Positions 33,601-44,200 of a stretch of 59,746 nt of DNA are shown one piece after another. Positions within the stretch are counted from its first letter, which is position 1, and each line of letters opens with the position of its first letter. A model generated the notes under the pieces. That model made no database searches. It had not been told where the DNA came from and worked only from the letters and a program-made list of their open reading frames with translations. Source of the DNA: Chara braunii (taxonomy: Eukaryota; Streptophyta; Charophyceae; Charales; Characeae); NCBI GenBank assembly GCA_003427395.1, contig BFEA01000060.1, forward strand, positions 2,972,623 through 3,032,368, written 5' to 3'. Position numbers and translations under genes: made by a program.

Positions 33601-35243
33601 CGCTCCTCCATCCAGGCCGCACTCAACACTTCCAAGTACCCCAGCACTTCATCCATTTTGGCAGAAATGTCTGCCTGCGCCTGCACTTCTTGTCTACAAT
33701 CCCTCACTTTTGCCACTTCTGCGGTCAACCTGTTAACTTCCTCCCTCCTCTTCTTTTCTCTTTTCATCCTCAGTTTCCATTCCAACTTCTTCTCCTCCTC
33801 TACTTCTTGCCTTTCCAGGGGTTCATCCATTGCTGCTAGCTCACTGGCTAACGCATCCCTCTCATCCTGGGGCACATAAAACTCTGCCTCCTCATCTTCC
33901 CCCAATGATAAATTAGCAATCCACTCGCTGATCTTTTTGTCCATGGTTGCATCTTCATTTGCCGTGCCACTACTTTCCCCTTTTACCTCCCTGCGTTTTC
34001 TCTCCTCTTCTGCCTCTGCTGCTGCTTCTTCCTCGGCAGCCTTTTTCTTCTCCTCCATCTCCTCCTCCAACTTCTTCATCTTCGCCGCCTGCTCCTCTGC
34101 GATAGCTTTCAGCTTTGCCTGCTTCAGGAGCTCTTTTCTCTCCTTATTTTCTCTCACTAGGGCGGCCATCTTCTCTTGCTGTTCCTGGGTGTAGGGGCTA
34201 GTGCTCTTCCCACTCCGAGTGTCAACCATGGTGATAAGTGCACAACCGGATTAGCGGTTCCAAACCTCACCACTTACACTCTAACCCCTGGCTGACAACT
34301 TACTGACTCGATCTAAGACTCACAGAATCCGGACAGGGATCCTGCCAACTAGGGTCTCTAGCCTAGACCTATACTATGGCTGTCACTACTAGACCTGTTG
34401 CTGATCAGGAGGCATTTAAGGAGATCCCCCGTAACTCCTTAGGAATTATGTAACGTCGCAGACAGGACGACGCGATCAGCAGGTCTCTCAACACTTAGAC
34501 TGCCTGTTGCGCAGCCCACAACTCAGCCTTTCGGGCCTACCGTGCCACACCGAGCAGCCCGCCGGTCTGTATCGGTCCTTGGGAGGGTTAGGCCTCCGGG
34601 AAAGTCGAGTCGTCAGACACAGTCTTTAGCCCTACTTGGTCCGGCAGGGGTTTGGTCAACAAGGCCTATCCTTCATCCACAGAGTACTATCACCTGGACA
34701 GAAGAGACTCGATGTAGAAAGAAGAGACAAACAGACTGGACTCAGCAAGTACCACAGGGTGTGTGCACATCCATAGGGCGGGGGGTAGGTTGAAGGCTTG
34801 GCAAGATTATACCGGCTCCAGCTTGGTCAAACTCGTGGTCAACAGCTTGGTCAACGTCGGTCAACGCTGCGGTCAACTCCCGGTCAACCCCCGGTCAACT
34901 CCGGTCAGCGCCGGTCAACACCTCCGGTCAACTCCCTCAATCGGCTATGGCTGCCGGCCTCACTTTCCCTCACCAACCTTCTTCTTCCCTTCACCTTCCT
35001 CGCCTCCTTTCACCCTGCTGTCTTCTTTCTCTTTCTTCTCTTTTTTTTTTTTTTTTTTTGATCGTCTCTCCCTTCACCTCTCTTGGCTATGGCTTCCCTC
35101 ACTCTGCTCGGTCTCTCCCTCTGTCCACTCTCTCTCCCTCCTCCGTCACTCCGTGGTGGAACTACGCGGCTATGGCCGCAATCTTCTACTTCGTGGGACT
35201 GCGCAGCAACCTCACAGGTACGTGACAGCCAAACTCGTATCGC

Positions 35244-35292
<49 letters not shown>

Positions 35293-38200
35293 NNNNNNNN
35301 NNNNNNNNNNNNNNNNNNNNNNNNNNNNNNNNNNNNNNNNNNNNNNNNNNNNNNNNNNNNNNNNNNNNNNNNNNNNNNNNNNNNNNNNNNNNNNNNNNNN
35401 NNNNNNNNNNNNNNNNNNNNNNNNNNNNNNNNNNNNNNNNNNNNNNNNNNNNNNNNNNNNNNNNNNNNNNNNNNNNNNNNNNNNNNNNNNNNNNNNNNNN
35501 NNNNNNNNNNNNNNNNNNNNNNNNNNNNNNNNNNNNNNNNNNNNNNNNNNNNNNNNNNNNNNNNNNNNNNNNNNNNNNNNNNNNNNNNNNNNNNNNNGCT
35601 TTCATTCACACTTTATATGCATGCAAACAGTAGCGCAGCAAACTGGCGACATGCGCCCACTCAAAACTCAGAGATATGGAAACCCAGATACGAGTTCACT
35701 TTCAATGACTATGGCGACTCAGTGCCCAAACAACTCACCGTTCGCATACACCGGATCACCCTGGATATCCCACACGCGTTACTCAGCACTCACACACACA
35801 CACACGCTACACACTAACTCTAGCTATGGCGGCTATGGCCGCAACTACCCTATCGCTATGCTACACTTCTTCTTCTCTCGCCCACTTCGGCTCCGGGCTC
35901 ACTGCAGACCTCCTTGCGCAAGTTGCTGTGGCAGCGCTTCCTCATGGCTCACGCAGGAATGAATGAATGACTGGGCGCTGCCTCTTGATTTATACTTCTG
36001 AAGCTCGTTGGTCTGCCCTTTTCCATCGGGCCATGGTGCTCACAGTCCCTCGTGGTACTTGCTGGACCGGACTGGGACAGACTGGACCTTACCGCTGACT
36101 GAATGGGAACTCACTGCTATCCTACCGCTATCGTACTGCGAACGTGCCGCAGTTGGTCCACCACTTGCCCACTTGCCCACTTGCTTGACCTTCTAGAAGG
36201 ACTACAGCTAAGACTTCTGGAACTCACTAAGACTTCTATTCTACAGATCTACAGAGCGAACCCCTGCTACCTACGGACCCTACGACAGTCTACTAGCTGT
36301 TACAAATACACAGGTCGTGGGTTCAAGCCTCGGGGTCGACACAGATACTGTACACCGGTAGGGTAAGGGCTAGGGATCGAGCCCTGGGGTCTGCATCTGC
36401 TACTGCAAAAGGTGAAAACCGTTTCACCAGGCTGTGTAGGCAGAGACGTGTGTTAGCAGGGCCTCGACCCAGTTACCAGTTACTTAGTGCGTTTTCTTTT
36501 TTGTCTTTTCTGTGTTTTTTTCATGAGTTGTTGATTGAGCCTCGAACCTGTTACCGGTACCCAACCGGTTGGGCCCTTTGGATTTTTTGGAGCTTGACAC
36601 TGGGCTGTTGGTCCCGTAAAAATAGTTTTGGATGTAAGCACTAGGTATTTGGACGGTTTTAGCCGTATGATTAAGTGGTTCGCAGTTTGCCTGGTCCACC
36701 AGCCTCTCCGGAGGTGGCTGGACTGCGACTTTTTCGTGCCCGTTGCCCACTATTAATACGTAGGTGTAGAGTATGGAAGACCTCTCCTAGCATTGACACG
36801 GACCGTGACGACCCAGAACGTCAATGCGGGTTTGGAATGTGTAAGCGGCGGTTCTTGGGTGAGAAGTTCGAAAGGTGGAACCAATGGTTACCTGAGTTAC
36901 GTCTACGTGTCACCTTGTGACTATGAGCGCTCTGCTTTGTGTTTCTTACACACTGTATTGTCACCATTCCTACATCTCAACTCTCAACATCTCCCAAAGC
37001 ACCCACATTTTTGATTTCTCGAATTCTCGAACGGATGCTTTTATCCATTCCAGTTTGCATACCATCTAAGTGTTCATCGTTTTGACTCAGTCTCGTTATC
37101 CGTTTGCTTATCTGTTCCTTTTTTCATATCCAGTTGGTCGTCTTTCTGATCCGGTTCTGTTATCTGGGCTGCTTTTCCATTTCAGTTTTTGCATATCCAC
37201 TATTATCCACTATTATAGTATTATCCACTATTATCCACTATTATCCCTGTCTCTTATACACATCTAGATGTGTATAAGAGACAGGTATTATAGTATTATC
37301 CACTATTATCCACTATTATAGTATTATCCACTATTATCCACTATTATCCACCATTATCCACCATTATCCACTATTATCCACTATTATCCACTATTATCCA
37401 CTATTATCCACTATTATTATAGTATTATAGTATTATAGTATTATAGNNNTNTCTTATACACATCTAGATGTGTATAAGAGACAGATCCACTATTATCCAC
37501 TATTATCCACTATTATCCACTATTATTATAGTATTATAGTATTATAGTATTATAGTATTATCCACTATTATCCACTATTATCCACTATTATCCAGTCCTT
37601 TCTCCTCTTTTCTTTGCAGTCTCTGATTCCATTCCAACCTCTTCATTCTGTTCACACAACTTGAACGAAGAGCAGAGCATCCATGTGCTCGTTGCACCCT
37701 ATTTTAACTCCCCAGCAAACCTTTCAGAACTGCTGTATGTACTCCAATGGGGCTGCAGCTAACTTTTGACTTCTATAAAGAATTTTTAAGTGAATCTATC
37801 TATACTATTGCTATACTATTGATTCTGTAGGCAGTATTAGGCATCCACGAAAACAACTCCTGTGGCTGTTACTCTCTTTCTTCCTGAAGCAGGTGTCCGT
37901 ACAAATCCGCACTGGCTCAAAAGTGTGTTGCCCGCATATATGGTACTGGTGAGGGTGCGTTAAGTGGTTGGGGTCCGTTGGACCGTTGGGAGTGCTTTCA
38001 CGCGTTTTCAGTTGATTCAATGTGTAATTGGAATTTACTGATGACAGAGTGCTATCAAGGTCATCAGAGCGCTGGCTACACAGGAGCTGCAGCCAACTTT
38101 CAAAAACCTACGCCACAGCCTCAAGGTTCGGTTGCCCTTTAACCTTTCCCCCCTCCTCCTCCTCCTCCTCCTCCTCCTCCTCCTCTTCCTCCTCTTCCTC

Positions 38201-41200
38201 TTGCGGTGAGCTCTTACCTCCATTGCATCTGCTCATCCTGCTTCTATGTCTGTTTTCACTTTAGATAATGGGGGTGCTTGTATGTGCCAATGGTTGTCTT
38301 TTTTTTTTTTGTTGTGCCAATGGTTGTCCGTTTCTTTCTTGTTCCGTTTCCTGGGAGGCGGGGAGTTTTCTTCACAGCAAGGGTCAATGCATGTTGAACT
38401 GTAATGCTGTGTAACAATCATGATAATTGCCAAAAGACGTCACGCGAGATCAAGTCTGGAGCGTACTTGCAACTGCACAGCGCGCCGCACCGTCCAGTGC
38501 GCCATACAGGGTCCGGTCCGGGACCTCCCCAACCTTCGTGCAGGCCCATACCCATACCGTAAAGGACCGCACAGGGCCGCGCACTGTCAGGTGCGGCCAT
38601 CTCCCGTCCAGATTTTTTTTAATTCTTTTTTTAAGCACTGCAAGGTGGATGCAGTAATCACCTTTCCTCTATCCCCACTCACATTCGTGACACCTGTCGA
38701 TGCAGCGACCAGACTGGACACACTAGGAAGACTGCTGCCGCCATCAGTTGCCCTTGCCATGTGGATCAGCACCTGCCTCAACCCCTCCTTCACGGGCCCC
38801 GTCTTCATGGCCATGCTGCTTGATCAAAGCGGAAGTATACATGTGGCTCGTCATTGTGACCTGCGCACAAAACCGCAGATGAGAAGCCACGAACTCAGCC
38901 ATGTCCTGCATCCACTCCAAAAAACACATCCCCCACCCCCTTCCCCTCCTAGCCCTCTCACCCCCTGAAACCCCATGAAATCAGCCTTATTCCAACCCCT
39001 CCTAGCCCCCTACCATCACAGTTCGAACTTAGAAGTTCCCATTAGAAACAAAGAAAAAAGTGACGAAGCCGTGATAAGGAGGATGAGAAGTGGAGAGATG
39101 GAGAGATGGAGAGATGGAGGAGGAAAGATGGACGCACTCGGTGCGCTTGCGTGCCAACGGTCTGCGAAGCAGCCCACAACGTGGGCAAGTGCATGGATCG
39201 TCTGGAGTGTGTGTTTAGTCAGCCCAGTTCTAAAATGTGGGCGCTGAGATGTGTGCGCTCACTGGTCGCTGGTTTGCGAAGAAAAGCAAGCCCACGTGTT
39301 GTTTGTCCCCAGTGACGAAGGGGAAGCAGAACTTTGTTCTCTCTGCTGCCCATTCCACTGGGAACATCAGTGTGGCCTCTTTCCCACTAGCAAGTCAGAT
39401 AAACTACAGGAGAAGAAAAAGCACAGCCTTAGAAAGTTATGAACCTAAACCACCAGTACCTCCGAGCCTCTTTTTCCTGAAGCGGATTTTTTTGCACTCC
39501 GCCCCAAGGAAAAATGGACCAGCAGCAGTGCACTTTCCTTCGTTTTTGGCCGGCGCCGCCATCCGCTTTGGTCCGCCAGCACTGTTCATCCAAAATCTTC
39601 GGATTGGGCCAATTTGGCAATTTCTATTCTCAAGCTTGCCTGGGCGATGCACTGGGCGGTTTAAGACCCCTGTTTCTTTTTTGTTTTTTTTTTCCAAAAG
39701 AAAGAGGAAACCAGCTGAAAAGTTGAAAACGTTAAATTACAATTTCTAGTATCGAATAGAAAGGCCGTCTCGACCCTCTGAATCTGAAAACTCCGAATCG
39801 AAGTTATACACACATTCCTGAGACCTTTGGTGACAGTGAGTGTGGTGCCCTGCTTGTGCACCTGTCTGCCGATCATGGGGAACCTTGCCGATCATCAAGA
39901 ACCGTCCAATGCCCAACGTCCAGCACTCAGAAAAAAAGCAAGGGCAGCGTTGCCGAAATGCATGTGGAAAAGCACTCGTCCATGCGAGTTGGCTCTGCGA
40001 CAAAATGCACACACTCTCTCGTTGCTTACCTTTTTTCTTCGTTTTGATTTTCGGTTCTTGGATGCTGGCTTCTCTATCGTCCTGGGTCTGATTCTGCTCA
40101 TTTCGACTATCTTTTTGTGTTTTGTCACGATCCTGGTCATTCCCAAAGTGCAAATTCACAATGAAAGACGATGCCACCCAATTGCGAAAGAAATGAAAGC
40201 ACTTGCAAAGAGATAGAGACCAAAGAAGAGAGAGAGAAGAAGAAGAAGAAGAAGAAGAAGAAGAAGAAGAAGAAGAAGAAGATGTACACCAGCAAGACCA
40301 ATGACAAATCCCCCTTCTCTCTCCACCTTCCTCCTCTCCCTTCACTTCACCAATCTTATTCTTCTTCCAATAATAATAATAACAATGAGTGGATGAACCA
40401 GAATCAATGTCCGAAGTTCCCTCTTACTTCTGACATCACAATAGGTCCACCATAGCCATGGCTTCCCCCCCTTCTTCCACCTCTCACATGCCTAGGCTAT
40501 GGCGGACTACTGAGGGCTCTGCCAGCCTGTGCAAAGGACAACACAAAGGAGCTATGTCGCTGCACTCCTGTCCAAAGGACAACCCAAAGCAGCTATGCCG
40601 CTGCTGACTAAGCCGCAATGCCTGGCTCTGCCTCGAGCTTCCTTGGTGCGGCACTACCCCAACTGGGGCCTTCCAGATGCAGCGCCCAACAAGGTGATGA
40701 AGATGGTGTCCACCATAGCCAGGTAGGTACCTCGCCACTCTCCTCCTTCGCCCGCTTCTTCCTCCTCCCCAGGCTGGGCTGCTCGCCATAGCCAGGCTGA
40801 GCGCCCAGCTGCTCGTCACCTCCAGGCAGCGCTGCCCAAGTCCACTTGGCTCCAGCAGCATGTCGCCAATCCTTGCATACCGCAACCGGAAGACATAGCG
40901 GCCTACTGGTCTCTTGGGCGGTAACTTCCTAGGCCGACCGGCCTCCCAGCAACCGGTACCTCCTCCCTTTCGGAGGGAAAACATCATTGCAGGCTCTGCT
41001 ATCGTCCGGACAGGCCCTAGACTCAGGCTACTTGGACTGGTACCAGCCTACCTCTAACCTACCGCTACTGGGCCTCTAAAAATGCCAGCTTTTTGTCTTC
41101 TTCTGCTCGGCCTCCAGTTGCCGACACTTCTACCACTACTTGAGTGGTACCGGCCTACCTGCTACTTGAGTGTTGTTCCCTGCGGCTCTAAGTGTCGCGG

Positions 41201-44200
41201 GCCTACCCCCGCTACTTGAGTGTTTTCCCCGCTGCAACCCTCAAAGTCACGGCCACAGGTAAGTACCGGCCCTGCGGGGTCTCTCAACCAACAAGTACCC
41301 TTGTGGGTCACACACACACTCAGCCGGCAAGCACTCAGACAGGCACGCAAACCAGCAGGCACGCACACTCACACAGACTTGGAAACCACAACAGAATGCG
41401 GGAATCTCAGCAAGGCATTCATTCCAGCGGCAAATCCCAGAAATCAGCAGTGTTTTCAGTCTGTGTTTTGGCGGGTCATTACAGTTTGTGCTTCTATCTG
41501 TGGGGTCAGTGGTAGTGTAGACTCTTGAGAGTGATTCTCTGCTTTGTCTTTTGCAGGTGGCATCTCAGGAACTGACTGACTTTGATTTTCGCGACAAACA
41601 AACTGTTTGATTGTGAATCTCTAATCTCTATATCGGAGTCTGGCAACAGATCTGGCGTGATGGGGATGGGAAGAGAGGGGGTGAGAGGGTGGGGGAAGGG
41701 TGGTTGTTGGGTATCGAAGTATTTTGGATTACATTTTTTCTTGGGGCCCCGGGCGAGGGTGAGGGGTGGAGGCAATTGCTGGAAATTTGAATGTTTAAAT
41801 TGGGGTGACATCTTTCCTAGGGTGAGTTGCTGGGAATCTGAATGTTTGTATTTGGGTTTTGCAGGAGCAGCTGATGGTGGGGTTTCTATTGGCAGTTGCA
41901 CTGAGCGGGATGGCCTTTGTACGGGTACTGGCAAGTGGCTATGGCATTACTGTAAGCAGCATTTGCTGGCCTCTACGTTGACCTTCCATCCTACCTCCCC
42001 TCCTCTTTTGCATCTCTTCCTTCATAGTAAGTCCATACCTTTCTTGCTGATTAGCTGTTGAAAATGTATCCTTTGAATTCCTTTCAACTTTCTAGAGAAC
42101 CCCCATGGGGAACGGTGCGCACTTGGTGCCATGCAGGTTATATAGCGAATGGACAGCTCATGTCCAACTCCTTCCCTCCCCCCCCAAAGCTTTTCCTGAT
42201 CCCGCATGTTCTGGCAAGTACGGTCTTCAGCACTGGATGCTTGTTTTTTTGTTTGTTTCTGACAAGAGAAACGGGAAGAAACTTTCAAGAAAGTCAACGT
42301 ATTTGCTCACTTTTGTCTGAGTCATTTCACAGTCAATTTCTGCAGACGCATAGCCTGCCCAAGACTGTGAAGTTGAGAGGGGTGGTGTATTTTGGGGGTT
42401 ATTCATATAGGGTTTTCAATTTTGTATCCCTCATATATATTGCCTGTCTGGTACTAAAGGAGTTCCAGTCAGCGCTTACCCGTGTCTGTGTGTCTAGGTT
42501 CTGGAATGCGCTGCTTGTAATTGGGAGAAAAAAAATACCATGCCCAACTGTTGCCACCAGATTTCTGTACAAAGGCCCAGACATCGTCCAGTTGCACGTG
42601 CCCCTAAATAGATAAGTATCACGGTCTGGGGCGGGCTCAAAGCATCCCAAAGAGACGCCCGCATCATTAATTGGGGTTATGTTGCATTGCCCTTAACGGT
42701 GCAGATATATAGCCCTTAGGGGTTGGGGTTGTGAACTAAGCAAGGCCGCAGGGGGGGGGTTGGGCGGGGGGAGGGGGGGGTGTGGGGAATAGACGCCGAG
42801 GCCTGGGTTTGCCGGTAGGTGAGTGTGTGTGTGTTGGTCTTCAATGCAGGACTTCACCACCAACTGTTAGCAGGGTGCTGAGTGGACAGTCACCACCTGC
42901 CAACCAGGTGAGCAATCAGAAGCTAACAGCTGGCAGGTTATCTGCAGAGAAACTGAAGTTCTGTGTTTGGTAAAGCATTCTCAAGCTTCTCTGGTCGCTA
43001 GCTGTACTGGGCAGAGCTGGCACCACCTGCATTTAAGTGTGGGACTTTCCGAAGACCAGGGAGGTGGACAGCCAGAAGAAGAAGAAGAAGAAGAAGAAGA
43101 CTTTGTTTTTCGTTCGTCCATGGGTTGGACTCCAGCCGTCAATGAGCAACAAGATTTTGACAATCAAGTCATTGATCGAAAATTTGACATTCATCGATTG
43201 ACAACAGGTTTGTTTACCAATTGGTCCGACGTTCAAACATCCCATATGGGACCCAGGGAAGGAAGCGGGTGATAGATGTTATGAATGTTTTGGGCTCATC
43301 ATGGGTCTGCCAAAAGGCCAATTTTGCAACAAAAAGGAAAGGTTGAAGTTATAACTGTACAGTATAGACTCTACTATAGAGTCTATACTACTCTGTAGAC
43401 TAACTATTAGAGTCCTTTAGGCTTTGAAAAGGTGAAAGGTAAAAATAAGTTTTTTGTAACCAAGTCCGTCCGTATTGATCGTGCGCTTGGATTCAGCAGC
43501 AATTTTGTTCCAGCTTCCGACTGTCCATGTGTTGTTGTTGAATGTCCGTTTTGCATTTTTTTAACTTTTTTTGGTGATTGGTTTGCAAACTTTGCATGCT
43601 GCTGTGCCACTGCCCTTGCAGAACTCCATCGCGATTTCAATCTCGCTGTTCGTGATCGTGTTGACATCAGTGGTCGTGGGCTCGACCCTCCCTTTCCTCC
43701 TAGCATGGGGTGGATTTGACCCAGCAAATGCGGGAACATCTGTTCAGGTATTTCTTTGTGAGATGCTGGCAGTCTTGGCTGCATTTTTTTTGGACGGAAG
43801 TAATTGAGGAAAAAGAGAGTCACAATATTCCCAATCCCTCTCCCTCCCCTCCCGCGCCCCCTTCCATCGCTTCCACCCCCTGATGATATGGGTGTATGCA
43901 CTGGGTCGGCATTCACCTTTGGTAAATGGCCGCTCATTTGCTCATTGGCATAGCACGTAGTGGAACCTGAAGAAGGGAGGGAGGGACCTCGACAGGGAGC
44001 GGTAGGTGATCGAAGAGGCTCAGCTTCTGAGCCTCGAGAGCCAAAAGCGGCAGTTTTGTGGAAGAGGCTCAGAAGTAGTGGTGATATCTTGCTTGACCAA
44101 CAATAGAAACAGAGATGGCCTGAAGAAGGGAGGGGGAGGGAGGGACCTCGAGAGGGAGAGGTAGGTGTGAACAATCAACGGGGGGGGGGGGGGGAGGGAG

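Larger units (their letters stand above)
27750..36426 (-). mobile_element. Ty3/gypsy LTR retrotransposon, chromovirus-like, defective
   Basis: On the minus strand the order is 5' LTR (35598-36426, its 3' end lost in the N gap), leader, gag, pol (protease, RT, RNase H, integrase, chromodomain-like tail), polypurine tract and 3' LTR. RT before integrase marks Ty3/gypsy. Over the shared 829-830 bp the LTRs differ by two adjacent substitutions (28421-28423 against 36256-36258) and one A, implying a recent insertion. Pol nevertheless has at least two in-frame stops and two or more frameshifts. The expected 5-bp target duplication is not evident (CCGAG at 27745, CCAGG at 36427). Confidence 0.92.
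37190..37595. repeat. TATTATCCAC minisatellite
   Basis: Dozens of 10-bp TATTATCCAC units, with TATTATAG variants interspersed, interrupted by two adapter sequences. Copy number is unreliable because of those joins. Confidence 0.9.
27438..38047 (+). other. Intron 2 of the transporter gene, 10.6 kb
   Basis: Bounded by GTATCC and GATGACAG. Most of it is the antisense Ty3/gypsy element at 27750-36426. The rest holds a U6 retrocopy, poly(T) runs (27524-27541 and 27614-27649), a TATTATCCAC minisatellite with sequencing adapters, and about 1.2 kb of unassigned sequence (36427-37190 and 37600-38047) with no gene. Confidence 0.8.
38126..41864 (+). other. Intron 3 of the transporter gene, 3.7 kb
   Basis: Contains a (TCC)n tract (38151-38195), a MITE (39446-39664), a (GAA)n tract (40238-40281) and repeat fragments rich in GCTATGGC and GCTACTTGAGTG between 40450 and 41240 that look like pieces of LTRs. 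No other gene is supported. Confidence 0.7.

Noticed and set aside
37247-37284. 38-bp perfect palindrome as a transposon end
   Set aside because: It is exactly the Nextera mosaic-end pair used in mate-pair libraries.
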